In this document: positions 35,266-45,188 of the stretch, piece by piece
How positions within the stretch are numbered: position 1 is the stretch's first letter
How the letters are laid out: the number at the start of each line of letters is the position of its first letter
Assembly: GCA_030704615.1 (NCBI GenBank)
Contig: CM060731.1
Span: forward strand, 76,426,756-76,490,755
Direction of reading: 5' to 3'
DNA: 64,000 nucleotides
DNA from: Takakia lepidozioides
Taxonomy: Eukaryota > Streptophyta > Takakiopsida > Takakiales > Takakiaceae
Notes under the pieces: model-generated
The model's input: only the letters and a program-made list of their open reading frames with translations
Databases searched by the model: none
Told to the model about the DNA's origin: nothing
Made by a program: the position numbers and the translations under genes

Positions 35266-35705
35266 CGGTGTTGGGCGGATATAGAGTGATCCGGATATCA
35301 ATCCGGATACTAGTGTATCCGGATCCGGATCCGGCAGCTATTTGATATCCGGCTATTATTTATATATGGCGGATACATAAAACAAAGGATCCGGATAGGT
35401 TCCTATCCGCCGGATATAAAAATGATTAATAACCGGATTGTATCCGGATATGTATTAAAAATACCGGATCTCAACCGGATATAACAAAGTAAATAAAAAA
35501 TTTAATAAAAAAATAAAATATTTAATATTTTATTACAATTATGATGATTTAAATTGATTAAATGAAAATATAAAAGATGTTATTTTCTATGATTCATATA
35601 TCCGGATTACTCTATAACCGTCGGATGTTATAAACTGGACAATACATAGGTAACCAAAGACGTAATTTGGTTTTGCAGGTCTTTATTATATCCTAACAAA
35701 CATTG
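35266..35705. mobile_element. Candidate hAT-like element with ATCCGGAT arrays
   Basis: The left end (CGGTGTTGGGCGGATATA) resembles the CARTGTTGG ends of neighbouring elements, and ATCCGGAT or close variants recur more than ten times in 35,290-35,610. A possible right end inverts to CAATGTTTGTTAGGATATA. No target duplication matches, so the boundaries are provisional. Confidence 0.5.
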
Positions 35706-36416
35706 CACATTATGCCAGACCCACCTCCCTCAGGTAGACACAATATAGCCACACTTTCTTCTCTACTGTAAACACCCTATACGACAGAAGAAGCTTTTGA
35801 AGCTGCCAAACCTCTTGGTTACGTGAAGTCATGGTTCAACCTTATGAATGCAAATATGTTCGAAGGTAGACCACCAAACCACACGATACCTCCATGGTTG
35901 TTACCATGCACATGCATTCATTACACATGTTGTTGTCTAGCACAGCTATGCCCTAATATTTGCTTGTCCATCGGACTTCCCATCCAGTGCCAGCAGGACC
36001 ACTCCCTTACCTCACCATTCATATAATAGAATTTTCATTTTGCTAGGATAGATTGTCTATAAACGTGAAAAATATGAACTGCTCATTTTGGCCCTTCAAC
36101 GTCAATATGGATGGAAGACCGCCCCTCTCACTATCATCACTACTGGTAGCAGAAGAGAAGCACACTGCCACAATAGTCTAATCCTAAGAGAAAAACTCAA
36201 GCTACTTCTAAAGTACATCACCACCCCCCCTCATATGTAGCATGCACTTTACCCCTATCGCATCGCTTATAATTTTTAACAATTTAAAAAAATTGAAAGT
36301 GACTAGTTTGCCATTATGTAACTGGTTCTGGTTTTGATAGAGCCCACTCCTGAAAGGGGACAGTAACTTACTTGCAAGGAGAAGACACTCTTATTTACGC
36401 TATCTCCGGCTGGCAT
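35706..36416. other. No recognised gene
   Basis: AT-rich spacer within the inverted-repeat structure. The frame EEAFEAAKPLGYVKSWFNLM (about 35,785-35,845) was not recognised. Confidence 0.4.
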
Positions 36417-36420
36417 TATA

Positions 36421-36460
<40 letters not shown>
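36417..36460. repeat. (AT)n microsatellite
   Basis: Nearly pure AT repeat of about 44 bases, beside the right arm of the long inverted repeat. Confidence 0.95.
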
Positions 36461-36464
<4 letters not shown>

Positions 36465-36486
36465 CGCCCTCTTTATATTTTGTCTC

Positions 36487-36720
36487 AAGCCAGCGGCGGT
36501 GGAGCCTTTTAGAAGGGGCCCACCGCCTCATCCATCTAGAAGTATGAATGAGGCCCACCCTCCTACTTCTATGCTAGCGTCTATATGTGCCTCACATTTC
36601 ATCCATTCCAGCACGGGTGCCCTCCCTCCCCATTGGCCGCTCCAATCCTCTCATTTTTTCCGACCTTCAGGAACAGCCCTTGGCAGAATTTGGGACCCTT
36701 ATTTATTACGACATTTAACA
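36487..36720 (-). repeat. Long inverted repeat, right arm
   Basis: Reverse-complement partner of 33,840-34,100. Together with its partner it could be the long terminal inverted repeats of an old Mutator-like or foldback element of about 2.9 kb. I found no transposase and no clear target duplication. Confidence 0.65.
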
Positions 36721-37304
36721 AATTAATAATATTCATTATTTTTTGTACTTTTGTTGTTTGTCCAGGCTGTAAAAAATTAACACGAGTGGACGATAATGGA
36801 CCTGATATATTAATTGCCATTGATGAAGATCCAGGAGAAACATTAGTTGAAGCCACCTAATGCACCATGTCAGTTGTAGATTGTGGAGGAAAATATAGAT
36901 TAGGTAAATTCTTTCAAACACCTTGAGATTCCTCATATTTCTCCTTTTCATACTGCAAAGCAGCATTCCAACTCACGTCACCCCCGATAACTTACTTGAC
37001 ACACGACTAGATGATACATTGTAACACTCACATCATGATTCCTTCATTGTCTGTGTTGTAACTTGTATCTCATATAACCTTCCCTTTGAGGTATGACTTG
37101 TCATCCTCATACCTATTTCAGGAAGTCTAACCCCCATAGCATTGAACCGATTGATAACAGTTATCCGAGCACTCTTATTGGAGTAGTTGCCGCCCTTGCA
37201 ATTAGGCAGATTAACAATCATTGTCTTTGTCATGGTTTCATGGTTATCTAGAATTACCTACTTCTAGTTAACTACGACATTTTAGATATTTATATTTATA
37301 TTTT
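36721..37304. other. Spacer before the plus-strand gypsy copy
   Basis: Contains a short plus-strand frame CKKLTRVDDNGPDILIAIDE (36,765-36,860), not recognised. Otherwise AT-rich spacer. Confidence 0.4.
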
Positions 37305-37644
37305 GTGTGTTGGGACTTCATTTGGTCTCACATGCCAAGTGAGGTGTCGAGCCTCACTTGAGACATGGAGATAGGTTTTCCCCTTGTGAGTGTTGAGAAG
37401 GCTCATCTTCTTGTAGTTGAGCCTCCATGAGCTTCTCTCACCTCCATAGCTCTAGGTATTGAGAGGGAGTGTGTTGAGGGCTTTGTAGGGTGGATTCCTT
37501 TAGCAAAGGTGCCCTTGGCTTGACTTAGTTTATGTGATAGAGTGGATTTCACTTGGAAGGACTAGGGCTTGTTCTTCATGTGATTGCTTCATGCTTTGAG
37601 AGCTTTCATTGTCTTCTACTTCTCTCATTTCTCATCTCTTATCA
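37305..37644 (+). repeat. 5' LTR of the plus-strand gypsy copy
   Basis: Begins TGT(GTG)TTGGGACTTC (start 37,305-37,309) and ends in TTATCA at 37,644. It shares aligned blocks with the LTR of the nested minus copy: aggctcatctt...gttgagcctc, ggtgc-cttggcttgactt and the pyrimidine-rich end before TTATCA. Length is about 336-340 bases versus 327 in the nested copy. It is a diverged LTR of the same family. No matching 3' LTR remains, because the element ends abruptly at 58,309. Confidence 0.7.
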
Positions 37645-40130
37645 CTACAAGAAGATGACCTTATGCTTGTGAGTGCGGAGTGTAAGGATTAGTTTTGCAT
37701 TTGTATTTTAAAAAGGTTGAGAGCTAGGAGAATTTAGCTCTTGTATCACAAGGCTTGCAAGGGGTTGCAAGGAAAGGTGCTCGAGTATTGCATGCACCAA
37801 GGAGTTGGAGAGCTTGAGAAGAAAGCTCTTGAGTCACAAGATTTTGCAAAGATTGTAAGGAGGAAGTCTTGTGTGTGTGGAAGCATGGATTCTAGGGTTT
37901 GAGAATCATTTGTATGCATTATGGAGTCGATGGTGTGCGCTATGGCTTGTGGAGAGTGACTAAAGGCTTGTTAGTGCTCATTTCACTATCAAGCTAGGGT
38001 TAAGCAAGTTCAAAGTGTGGATGTTGTGGAAGAGAAGCCAATGAGCTATATATGCTTGGGCTTGAAGACAACAAGGGCAAGCACTTGGAGAGCACTAAGA
38101 AGCTCAAGAGGTTTTGAAATGGAGCATGTGAAGAAATCTTCCAATCATGGTGGTGTGGAGCCAAACTTAGTATGCCATTGGAAGGGCTTGGAGAACATGT
38201 GGTGGGAAATCCTTGAAGGGAAATCATCATTCAATGTATGCATAGCTTCACCCTAACTATGTAATGTGACAAGAGGGGGAGGCAATACTTGGCTATTCAT
38301 GCTCTTGGTAGTGCGAGTTTTGTGGTGGATAGTTGACCAAGCAAGTGGTGCATGTGTGGAGCATGCTCGCTTGACTTTGTAAGTTCAAGTTTGAGAAGGG
38401 GAGCTCTTGAACTAGCAAGAGGTGAAGGCCTTTGAGATCCATTTGTGTGTGAAGTGGAGAGGTGTTGATTCATGTTATGATAAAGGAGAGCAACACATAG
38501 GCCAAGAGGTCATGAAACATGCATTCAAATGACCACGGGGAGCACATGGATGATGGATTGGTGCAAGACCCCAAATGAGGCATATGGCGTGAGAGTGGGA
38601 TCCAAGGCGGATTGCTTGGGAGCATTATTGTAAGTGACAAGCATTGCTCCTACACATTGAGATAATTTGTGTTGATTTGGAGCAATTGTCAAGTGATGAG
38701 GAGACAAATGCATGATTGCTCGGCAATGGAGATATGGTAGTTTGCAATCAAATCCCAAGGACTAGAAGATGGATTGATTTGGTGGACAATGACTTGCAAG
38801 TTGAGTTGGACCACTCTTGGTTGCACATTGGGGTGGAAGAGAGCAAGAAGATGCCTCTTATGACCACCTAGAGACCATATTTTTGCTTGAGTAAAAGCAT
38901 AGAAGTCAAGGACTTGCATTCTAGCTCTTCATTACAAACCCTAGTAGTGTATGCTCAGACTATACCTCTGTTAGTATACCAAACATGAGCTTGTCCCTTT
39001 GACTATACCTCTGTTGAGGTATCACCATATGTGAACCCTAATGTGAGACTATACCTCTGTTAGTATACCAAACATGAGCTTGTCCATTTTACTATACCTC
39101 TATTGAGGTATCACCATATGTGAACCCTAATCAGCTCAGACTATACCTCTGTTAGTATACCAAACAGGAGCTTGTCCCTTTTACTATACCTCTGTTGAGG
39201 TATCACCATATGTGGACCCTAATCAGCTCAGACTATACCTCTGTTAGTATACCAAACAGAACCCTCATTTTCAGACTATACCTCTGTAAAGGTATCATCA
39301 ACATAAGGGACCCTAGCAACCTCAGACTATACCTCTGTTAAGGTATCAACAGTGAAAGGACTTGGGTGAAATTTAAGGGCATTTGGAGGATTGTTTGAAA
39401 GATATTTGAGGGCCCTTGAAGGAGTATTTGGAGGATCTTTGGGGTCCTTGGAGGAGTGTTTGGAGGATCTTTGGGGTCCTTGGAGGACCCTTCGAGGAGC
39501 TTTGGTGACAATGTTGAAGAGCTCTTGAAGGATTGATTGAGGGATATTGAAGGATACTTGCCACGGCCATACAAGCGAGTGGATAGAGACAGGATGGAGA
39601 GTGGTGGGATGAGAGCATTCTGGGGTTAGGAATTGCTTTAGTTTCTCTTCTCCATAGTCTTTCACCCTCTCTGTAGGCCAAAACCTTTCCGTAGGTGGAG
39701 GCAAGAGTCAGTCCGGGTTTGGGCTGGGGTGTCCTTACAGGAGCGACACTGTGGAGTGTTTTTGGTGTGGGGGAGTTGCTGTCTTGATTTTCTTGTGTTT
39801 GGATCCCCTCCACACCTGCATGCTTGACTGTGCGTCATGTTAGCTTTGTGTAGGCGCTTGTTTTCATAGGAGGTTGGTCCGGATTTGATCACCGGCCAAT
39901 CCTAGAATATGCTGTCGGTGGTGAGGCTGGAGTGATGACCAGCCAGACCATCATTGTTTCTCCTGTGGTGAGGTTGGAGGTGATGACCAGCCAACCATAA
40001 GAGTGCTTGCGGTGGATGCAGGTACAGGTGTAGGCTATGTTAGGAACTTAGTATTCCAAACCATAAGCCGCAACAGGTTCTCTACCCGGTTACCTTGTGG
40101 AGAGGGGGTTAGGGACATGTTCATGACCGG
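37645..40130 (+). other. Leader region of the plus-strand gypsy copy, with hairpin tandem repeats
   Basis: About 2.5 kb between LTR and gag. It holds a tandem array at 38,956-39,350 and a shorter direct repeat (gaggatctttggggtccttg, twice, near 39,435-39,480). The final 110 bases (from ggtgtaggctatg, 40,030) are almost identical to the leader end of the nested copy, while the rest differs strongly. No primer-binding site could be assigned. Confidence 0.6.
38956..39350 (+). repeat. Tandem array of ATACCTC-loop-GAGGTAT hairpin units
   Basis: Nine spaced copies of gactatacctctgtt alternate between a version followed by gaggtatcaccatatgtg and one followed by agtataccaaacatgagc. The first folds as ATACCTC-TGTT-GAGGTAT, the second as TATAC-loop-GTATA. 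Unit spacing is about 45 bases, paired into about 90-base higher-order units. Confidence 0.85.
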
Positions 40131-42260
40131 TTGAGTGTCAACACGGAGGTGCCACTAGTTGCTGGGGACAGTGCTGGTTTGAGCACTAGCGATACTAGTG
40201 GGTACACGAGACGAGGTGTGCGGTTTAGGCCACATTCACCTCCCGTGTCTTTTACGAAAGGTTCTGATTCGGATTGTGAATCAGGAGGACTCATACCGGC
40301 GGTGCAAGTTGTTTCTTTGCCATTGTTGTGGGACACAATGGAGGAGATGTATGGAGCTACCAAGGGGCCACGAAGGTACTTTGGGGCGGTGGGCACCATC
40401 GAGTTGGATGATTTTATCCAAGAGTTTGATAGTTGGTGTGATTTGTAGCAAATGCGCAATCCACAGCTATTTACGCCTTTCATGGCATGGAAGGGGCTGT
40501 TTCAGCACCTTGAAGGGCCGCCTATAGATGATTACCATGAGTTCAGGCGGGGGCATGAGGTTGAGATCGAGGAGTGGAGGATGTACTGGTCACCCGACTA
40601 TGTCTCCATCACTAGGGGCACTAGAGCCACGAGGGCAGTGGCTACATCTGCCGCTGCACCGGCAGCTTCAGCAAGTAGCAGTGGGACTGGTGGTACAGTA
40701 GCTACGATGTCCACCCAAGCCACTACCACACCAGCACTAGTACCCGTGCCTACCTTCAACCTTGTTGTGGAGTTCTTCGAAGAGTTGAGAGGGAACTACC
40801 AAGGGGTGAGGACAGAGAAGTTGCGGAGCTTGCAAGAGTTCCAACGGAAGCCGACCGAGAGCTTGAGGAAGGCTTTCACTCGCATGAGGCGCTTGATAAA
40901 TGTAACCCAAGGGGTTACGGAAGCTCAGGCAGTCCAATTCTGGTATGGGATATTGGACAAGGAGCTGAGGAGAAGGGTGCAGGATGCAACTCTCCTACAA
41001 GCGGCCCAACCCACCTTAGCAAATGTGTTTTTGCTGGCAAAGCGGATAGAGCTCAACATGGTGGAGGAACGAGTGGTCATGGTGGGATTTGCTAAGGAGA
41101 CACCACGGGGTAGTGGTGCTCCTAGCCAACCACTACCTCAATGTGCTCAAGGCAACAAGGGGGCTCAAGTGAAGCTCAGGGAAGGGCAGAGAGGACCTCA
41201 GATGCAGGGGTCTCTCCCTTCATTTGCTGGCCAACAACGGGCGGATGTGGTGTGCTGGACATGTAGAGGACCCCATGTCAAGAGAGATTGCCCAGAGAGT
41301 GGCAGAAGGCCGGCACAAGCACAGCCTGCACAGTTGCAGTGTGGGCATTGTGGCAAGTATGGGCATGGAGATGCCCAGTGTTATGACTTGCACCCTGAGT
41401 TGCGCCCAGGCCAATTCCAAGGGAACAATGGTGGCCGGGGGCGAGGTGGACCAGCCCAGAGAGGACGAGGTGGTCGGGCACGAGGTGCAAGCCAAGGGCA
41501 AGCTCAACATGGCCAAGGACGCGGAGGTCAGGGTGTTGACCAAGACATGGCCAACCGGCTTCAGCAGCTAGAGCAAAGGCTCGCTGCCATGGCTATAGCT
41601 CAGGTGGTACCGGCTCCCAGGCGGGATGGTCCACCTCCTGCTCCCGAGGGAGGAGATATGGGAGGGATGGGATTCATGTGCGGAGCAGCACTACCACTAG
41701 TGCAGGTGGAGTCTGCTGTAGCCGTGACTCGAGGAGCAGCACGAGTTCCTGAGCCACGAGGTGCAGAGGTGGAATTGGATCCACAGCGTGGGGAGGCAAG
41801 TCGTCAGGCGAGGCTTCCTCAGTCATTCACATTGGTGGAGACAGTGTCGACGCCACCATGGCACCTAGTTCTCGCCCGACTGTTACCGAGGTGGAGGTTA
41901 CTATGCCATTGGGGAGAGCTACACGTGCAGCACTAACACCTGCTACCAAGGCTAGTGCAGCCGGTGTGTTATTGGGGGCAGCCACCTCTGTGTGTCAAGC
42001 CCCACTGTTCTCGGCAACCATGATTGCGACACCGGGGGTAAGACCAGCTGCAGTGTTCAGACTAGCAGCAACACTCTGCGAGAGTGGGGAGGTCACTTCA
42101 TCTTCTGTAGAGTTACTGGAAGGTGTAGTGGCAGAGGGATCCTCGGATTTGAGGGTCAAGACTGCCACAACTGCGCCATGGCAAGCTGCAGCTGCCAGAT
42201 TGATGGAGCTGCCAGCTAGGCCAGCCTTTGAACGCACCATGGTGACACCTGGAGTTGTCT
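40131..42260 (+). pseudogene. gag of the plus-strand gypsy copy, decayed
   Basis: Same protein as the nested copy's gag (SVNTEVPLVAGDSAG, GTIELDDFIQEFDSW, FWYGILDKELRRRV, two zinc knuckles CWTCRGPHVKRDC and CGHCGKYGHGDAQC). A CAG-to-TAG nonsense change at 40,446-40,448 follows FDSWCDL, and a frameshift near 41,860 splits the C-terminal part. Coding then stops at 42,260, where the nested element inserted. Coding resumes at 54,175 with the protease. Confidence 0.88.
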
Positions 42261-42448
42261 TGTCGTGCGCATACATATCGCTACACAACTACATCGCTGT
42301 CCAAAACCACACAACACATGTGCACACCACAGACTAGTATACCACTAGTCTACCACTAGTCCAGCCACTACTCCAACCACTAGGCTACAACTAGTCAGTC
42401 ACTAGGCTGCCATTATGCTGCCCACTATGGCAGTCACTAGTCCACACA
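42261..42448 (-). repeat. 188-bp block A, outer copy
   Basis: Identical by eye to 42,779-42,966. In + sense it starts TGTCGTGCGC and ends CCACACA, so it has TG...CA ends itself. It lies outside the 327-base LTR but inside the target duplication, forming the true outer end of the insertion. Confidence 0.85.
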
Positions 42449-42449
42449 A

Positions 42450-42776
42450 TGATAAAGAAGAAGAATACAAGCACAAGCTCATGCGAGCTCACAAAGCTGA
42501 AGCATAAACTCATGCATATATAACCTCATCACTCAAATACAAGTCAAGCCAAGTGCACCCCACGCCATGGGGAATCCACACTACGGCGCCATAGCTAGGC
42601 GCGGTGAGGCTCAACTCGAGAAAGATGAGCCTCCCGCGCTTGCCGTGAAGATAACCACTCCAGGGCCTAAATCTGCCTTGACCCCTGGATTGACACTTGG
42701 GCCAATCCCAAATGTCAATATGTAAAAGCTAGCTATTTCCTAGCTAGTTTCACACTAGTGGTAAAATAACTTGACA
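42450..42776 (-). repeat. 3' LTR (327 bp) of the nested gypsy element
   Basis: In element sense it begins TGTCAAGTTATTTTACC and ends CTTTATCA. Differences from the 5' copy are a G/A in the gataaag(a/g)gaag stretch and one in ggatt(g/a)acac. A TATATAT box about 70 bases before its end marks the promoter region. Confidence 0.85.
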
Positions 42777-42778
42777 GC

Positions 42779-42966
42779 TGTCGTGCGCATACATATCGCT
42801 ACACAACTACATCGCTGTCCAAAACCACACAACACATGTGCACACCACAGACTAGTATACCACTAGTCTACCACTAGTCCAGCCACTACTCCAACCACTA
42901 GGCTACAACTAGTCAGTCACTAGGCTGCCATTATGCTGCCCACTATGGCAGTCACTAGTCCACACA
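42779..42966 (-). repeat. 188-bp block A, inner copy
   Basis: Second copy of block A. It is separated from the LTR start by only gc (42,777-42,778) and preceded in element sense by a G6 purine tract. Confidence 0.85.
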
Positions 42967-42980
42967 ATCGCCCCCCTAGC
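42967..42980 (-). promoter_or_regulatory. Polypurine-tract-like sequence
   Basis: In element sense CTAGGGGGGCGAT directly precedes the inner block A. In LTR retrotransposons the plus-strand primer tract directly precedes the 3' LTR. Here it precedes block A, not the 327-base LTR. Confidence 0.5.
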
Positions 42981-43226
42981 TGGTGCTTAGGTCCCTCTAA
43001 GTCCAGGTAGCCACAAGATGTGATAGTGACCATAGCCTCACTAAGTCCTCCACCATTATCCCTACTACACTCAAACTCGATAGATCAAGAGGCCGGGTGC
43101 AAGAGTTGCCCCATCATTAGTCGCCGTCTTGCAACCTGTGAACTTGAGCTTGGGATCTCATGTATTGACTCCTATGAGCTTGGCCTCCCATGTCTTGTTA
43201 GCTGCCTCCAGTCATGTCCACTGCCA

Positions 43227-45188
43227 CTATCCCAAGCAGTGTGGACACAACCAATCTCCGTCAGGAACCTTCTCAAGAGGTGGTGTCAAGCATCCCATAT
43301 GCCAACCCCTTGAGCATCGATCACACACCAGCATGGTGGCTGCCCCTTTGGCAGACCCACAGAGCATGCACCTCAAACCTGCAGGTACCACTGCCAAGTT
43401 TGGGTCAACTCTACCATCGACATTGGGAAGGTGACATGGCGCACAATTACGCACATGGTCTTTCCAAGTCATGTCATCCCGACCCTCTAAGATCAGGACC
43501 CCTGAGGGCAACACCTCTCGAACCCTCAGAATAACACGCCCTGCAGTAACATCCAGAGTCGTAGGAGCAGTCTGCTGCAAATAAACATAGTCACCAGGGC
43601 TAAACCTCCAAACCCCAGGACGATATCCTCCACCACGTATAGTGGCATACCTCAACGTATCACGGTACTGTGCAATGGCAAGGTTCTCAAAAGCCATGGG
43701 CATGACTTTCTTGAACAACTCTGCACGCTGATCACATGCACGTACCCACCTGTCCGGATCGTCAAGGTTAAGGACTTGAGCAGTGTCCCTACGAATGGCT
43801 GCAGGCAAATCCGGCTCTCGGCCAAAGAGAAGGAAATATGGTGAGAAGGAGGCAAGTGATGCTTGTTTGCTGAACCTGTAGCCCATGGCTAACCAAGGAA
43901 CCTGAAGATCCCAATCTCCTAGGTGTCCCTTCTGCAAGCCATACTTGCGCAAACCCCTCTTCACCGTCTGAACAACTCTCTCTGCTAAGCCATCGGCCTC
44001 AGGATGATCCCGAGAAGTGGTGCGGTGGTCTATCAAGGCTTTATTACACAAAGCCTGAAACTCCCCCAAGAACTCTCTCCCTTGGTCCGTGAGTACCTCA
44101 GCTGGAGCACCAAATCGGCTAAGCACACAATCCAAGAATGCATACGCAGCCCCCTCACTAGCCTTGTCAGGCAATGGAACCAACTCAATCCACTTGGAGA
44201 AGTGCTCCACCATCACCAACACATATCTGTGGTGGCGCATAGTCAGTGGCAACGGTCCTGCGAAGTCAAGACTCCACCTGTAGCCCAATCCCATGATAGG
44301 TAAAGGATGCAACTGTGGTGTAGGGGCGTTGAATGAAGCACGCACCCTGTCACACACCATGCACCTAGCCACAAACTGTTGCACCTCTGTATGCATACCA
44401 CGCCACCAATACTGCCCCTGCAGTAAACTGTGAGTGCGTCGCACTCCAAAATGCCCCAACTCCTCATGGGCATGCCGCACTAACCGTGCACGCTGTGTGG
44501 GGTGAGGCACAATCCTCACCCGACCATCCTCCCACACTCGAAGTAGGTGTATCCCCTCCCACTTGAACCTCTTGGCTCGTTGCAGGATCCGATCCCTCTC
44601 CCTGGCAGTCACAATGGCTGCCGTGTCTCCCGTGCGGAGGTAGTCCAACACAGCCGAATCCTCATGTATATCTCTGGCACCACCTAGCTCATCACTAGCC
44701 TCAGGGTCCTCAGACACTCCGTCTACAGTCATCCCTGTTGTAGGTCCAATCTGACCTCCCGATGCCAAGATACACAAAAATGCAGATGCGTGCCATCCCG
44801 ACACCATCTCCTCGTCCGTCTCACCATGCCACCGAGCTCCAGTGTCATCCTGCTGGCTCATGCATGGATTGCGACTCAATCCATCCGCATCCCGATTGAC
44901 CAAACCCGGTCGATGCACAACCTGAAAGTCATACTCCTGGAGTATAAGTGCCCACCGTGCAAGCTTCCCTGTAAGCTTGTCTGACTCCATCAACCACTTG
45001 AGTGGCTGGTGATCCGTGACAAGGGTGAAAAGATTGCCGTATAGATAGCACCTGAAGTGTGCCACGGCCCACACTGCAGCTAAGCACTCTCCCTCATATG
45101 AGCTGTACTTAGCCTCTGCAGCGTTGTTCGAGCGGCTAGCGTAAGCCACTACGAACTCTCTTCCCTCATCATCCACCTGTGTGAGCAC
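43227..45188 (-). CDS. RNase H and integrase with C-terminal PHD finger (nested gypsy)
   Basis: A 653-residue frame continuing the pol polyprotein after a one-base G insertion near 45,175. Residues 1-105 are the RNase H part (YEGECLAAVWAV, VTDHQPLKWL). The integrase zinc region is at about 239-280 (RHAHEELGHFGVRRTHS, CMVC). The catalytic core triad is D308 (WSLDFAGPL), D368 (LTDQGREF) and E403 (EADGLAERVV). Then comes an SH3-like GDYVYLQ...LPSGVLILEGRD segment and DHVRNCAPCHLPNVDG. Residues 607-653 form a PHD finger with C607/C610, C622/C625, H630/C633 and C648/C651 (C4HC3), including GWHMGC and GDWLCPHC. PHD fingers read histone tails, so this probably takes the targeting role that a chromodomain has in chromoviruses. 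Integrase core and finger have no internal stops. Confidence 0.93.
   Translation of the reverse strand: MLTQVDDEGREFVVAYASRSNNAAEAKYSSYEGECLAAVWAVAHFRCYLYGNLFTLVTDHQPLKWLMESDKLTGKLARWALILQEYDFQVVHRPGLVNRDADGLSRNPCMSQQDDTGARWHGETDEEMVSGWHASAFLCILASGGQIGPTTGMTVDGVSEDPEASDELGGARDIHEDSAVLDYLRTGDTAAIVTARERDRILQRAKRFKWEGIHLLRVWEDGRVRIVPHPTQRARLVRHAHEELGHFGVRRTHSLLQGQYWWRGMHTEVQQFVARCMVCDRVRASFNAPTPQLHPLPIMGLGYRWSLDFAGPLPLTMRHHRYVLVMVEHFSKWIELVPLPDKASEGAAYAFLDCVLSRFGAPAEVLTDQGREFLGEFQALCNKALIDHRTTSRDHPEADGLAERVVQTVKRGLRKYGLQKGHLGDWDLQVPWLAMGYRFSKQASLASFSPYFLLFGREPDLPAAIRRDTAQVLNLDDPDRWVRACDQRAELFKKVMPMAFENLAIAQYRDTLRYATIRGGGYRPGVWRFSPGDYVYLQQTAPTTLDVTAGRVILRVREVLPSGVLILEGRDDMTWKDHVRNCAPCHLPNVDGRVDPNLAVVPAGLRCMLCGSAKGAATMLVCDRCSRGWHMGCLTPPLEKVPDGDWLCPHCLG

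Noticed and set aside
38956-39350. CRISPR array
   Set aside because: The repeats are regular, but the spacers are also repeated, and the array sits in a eukaryotic retrotransposon leader without cas genes.
43020-44300. Plus-strand open frames opposite the integrase
   Set aside because: They are shadows of the minus-strand integrase and RNase H coding sequence, with no family similarity.
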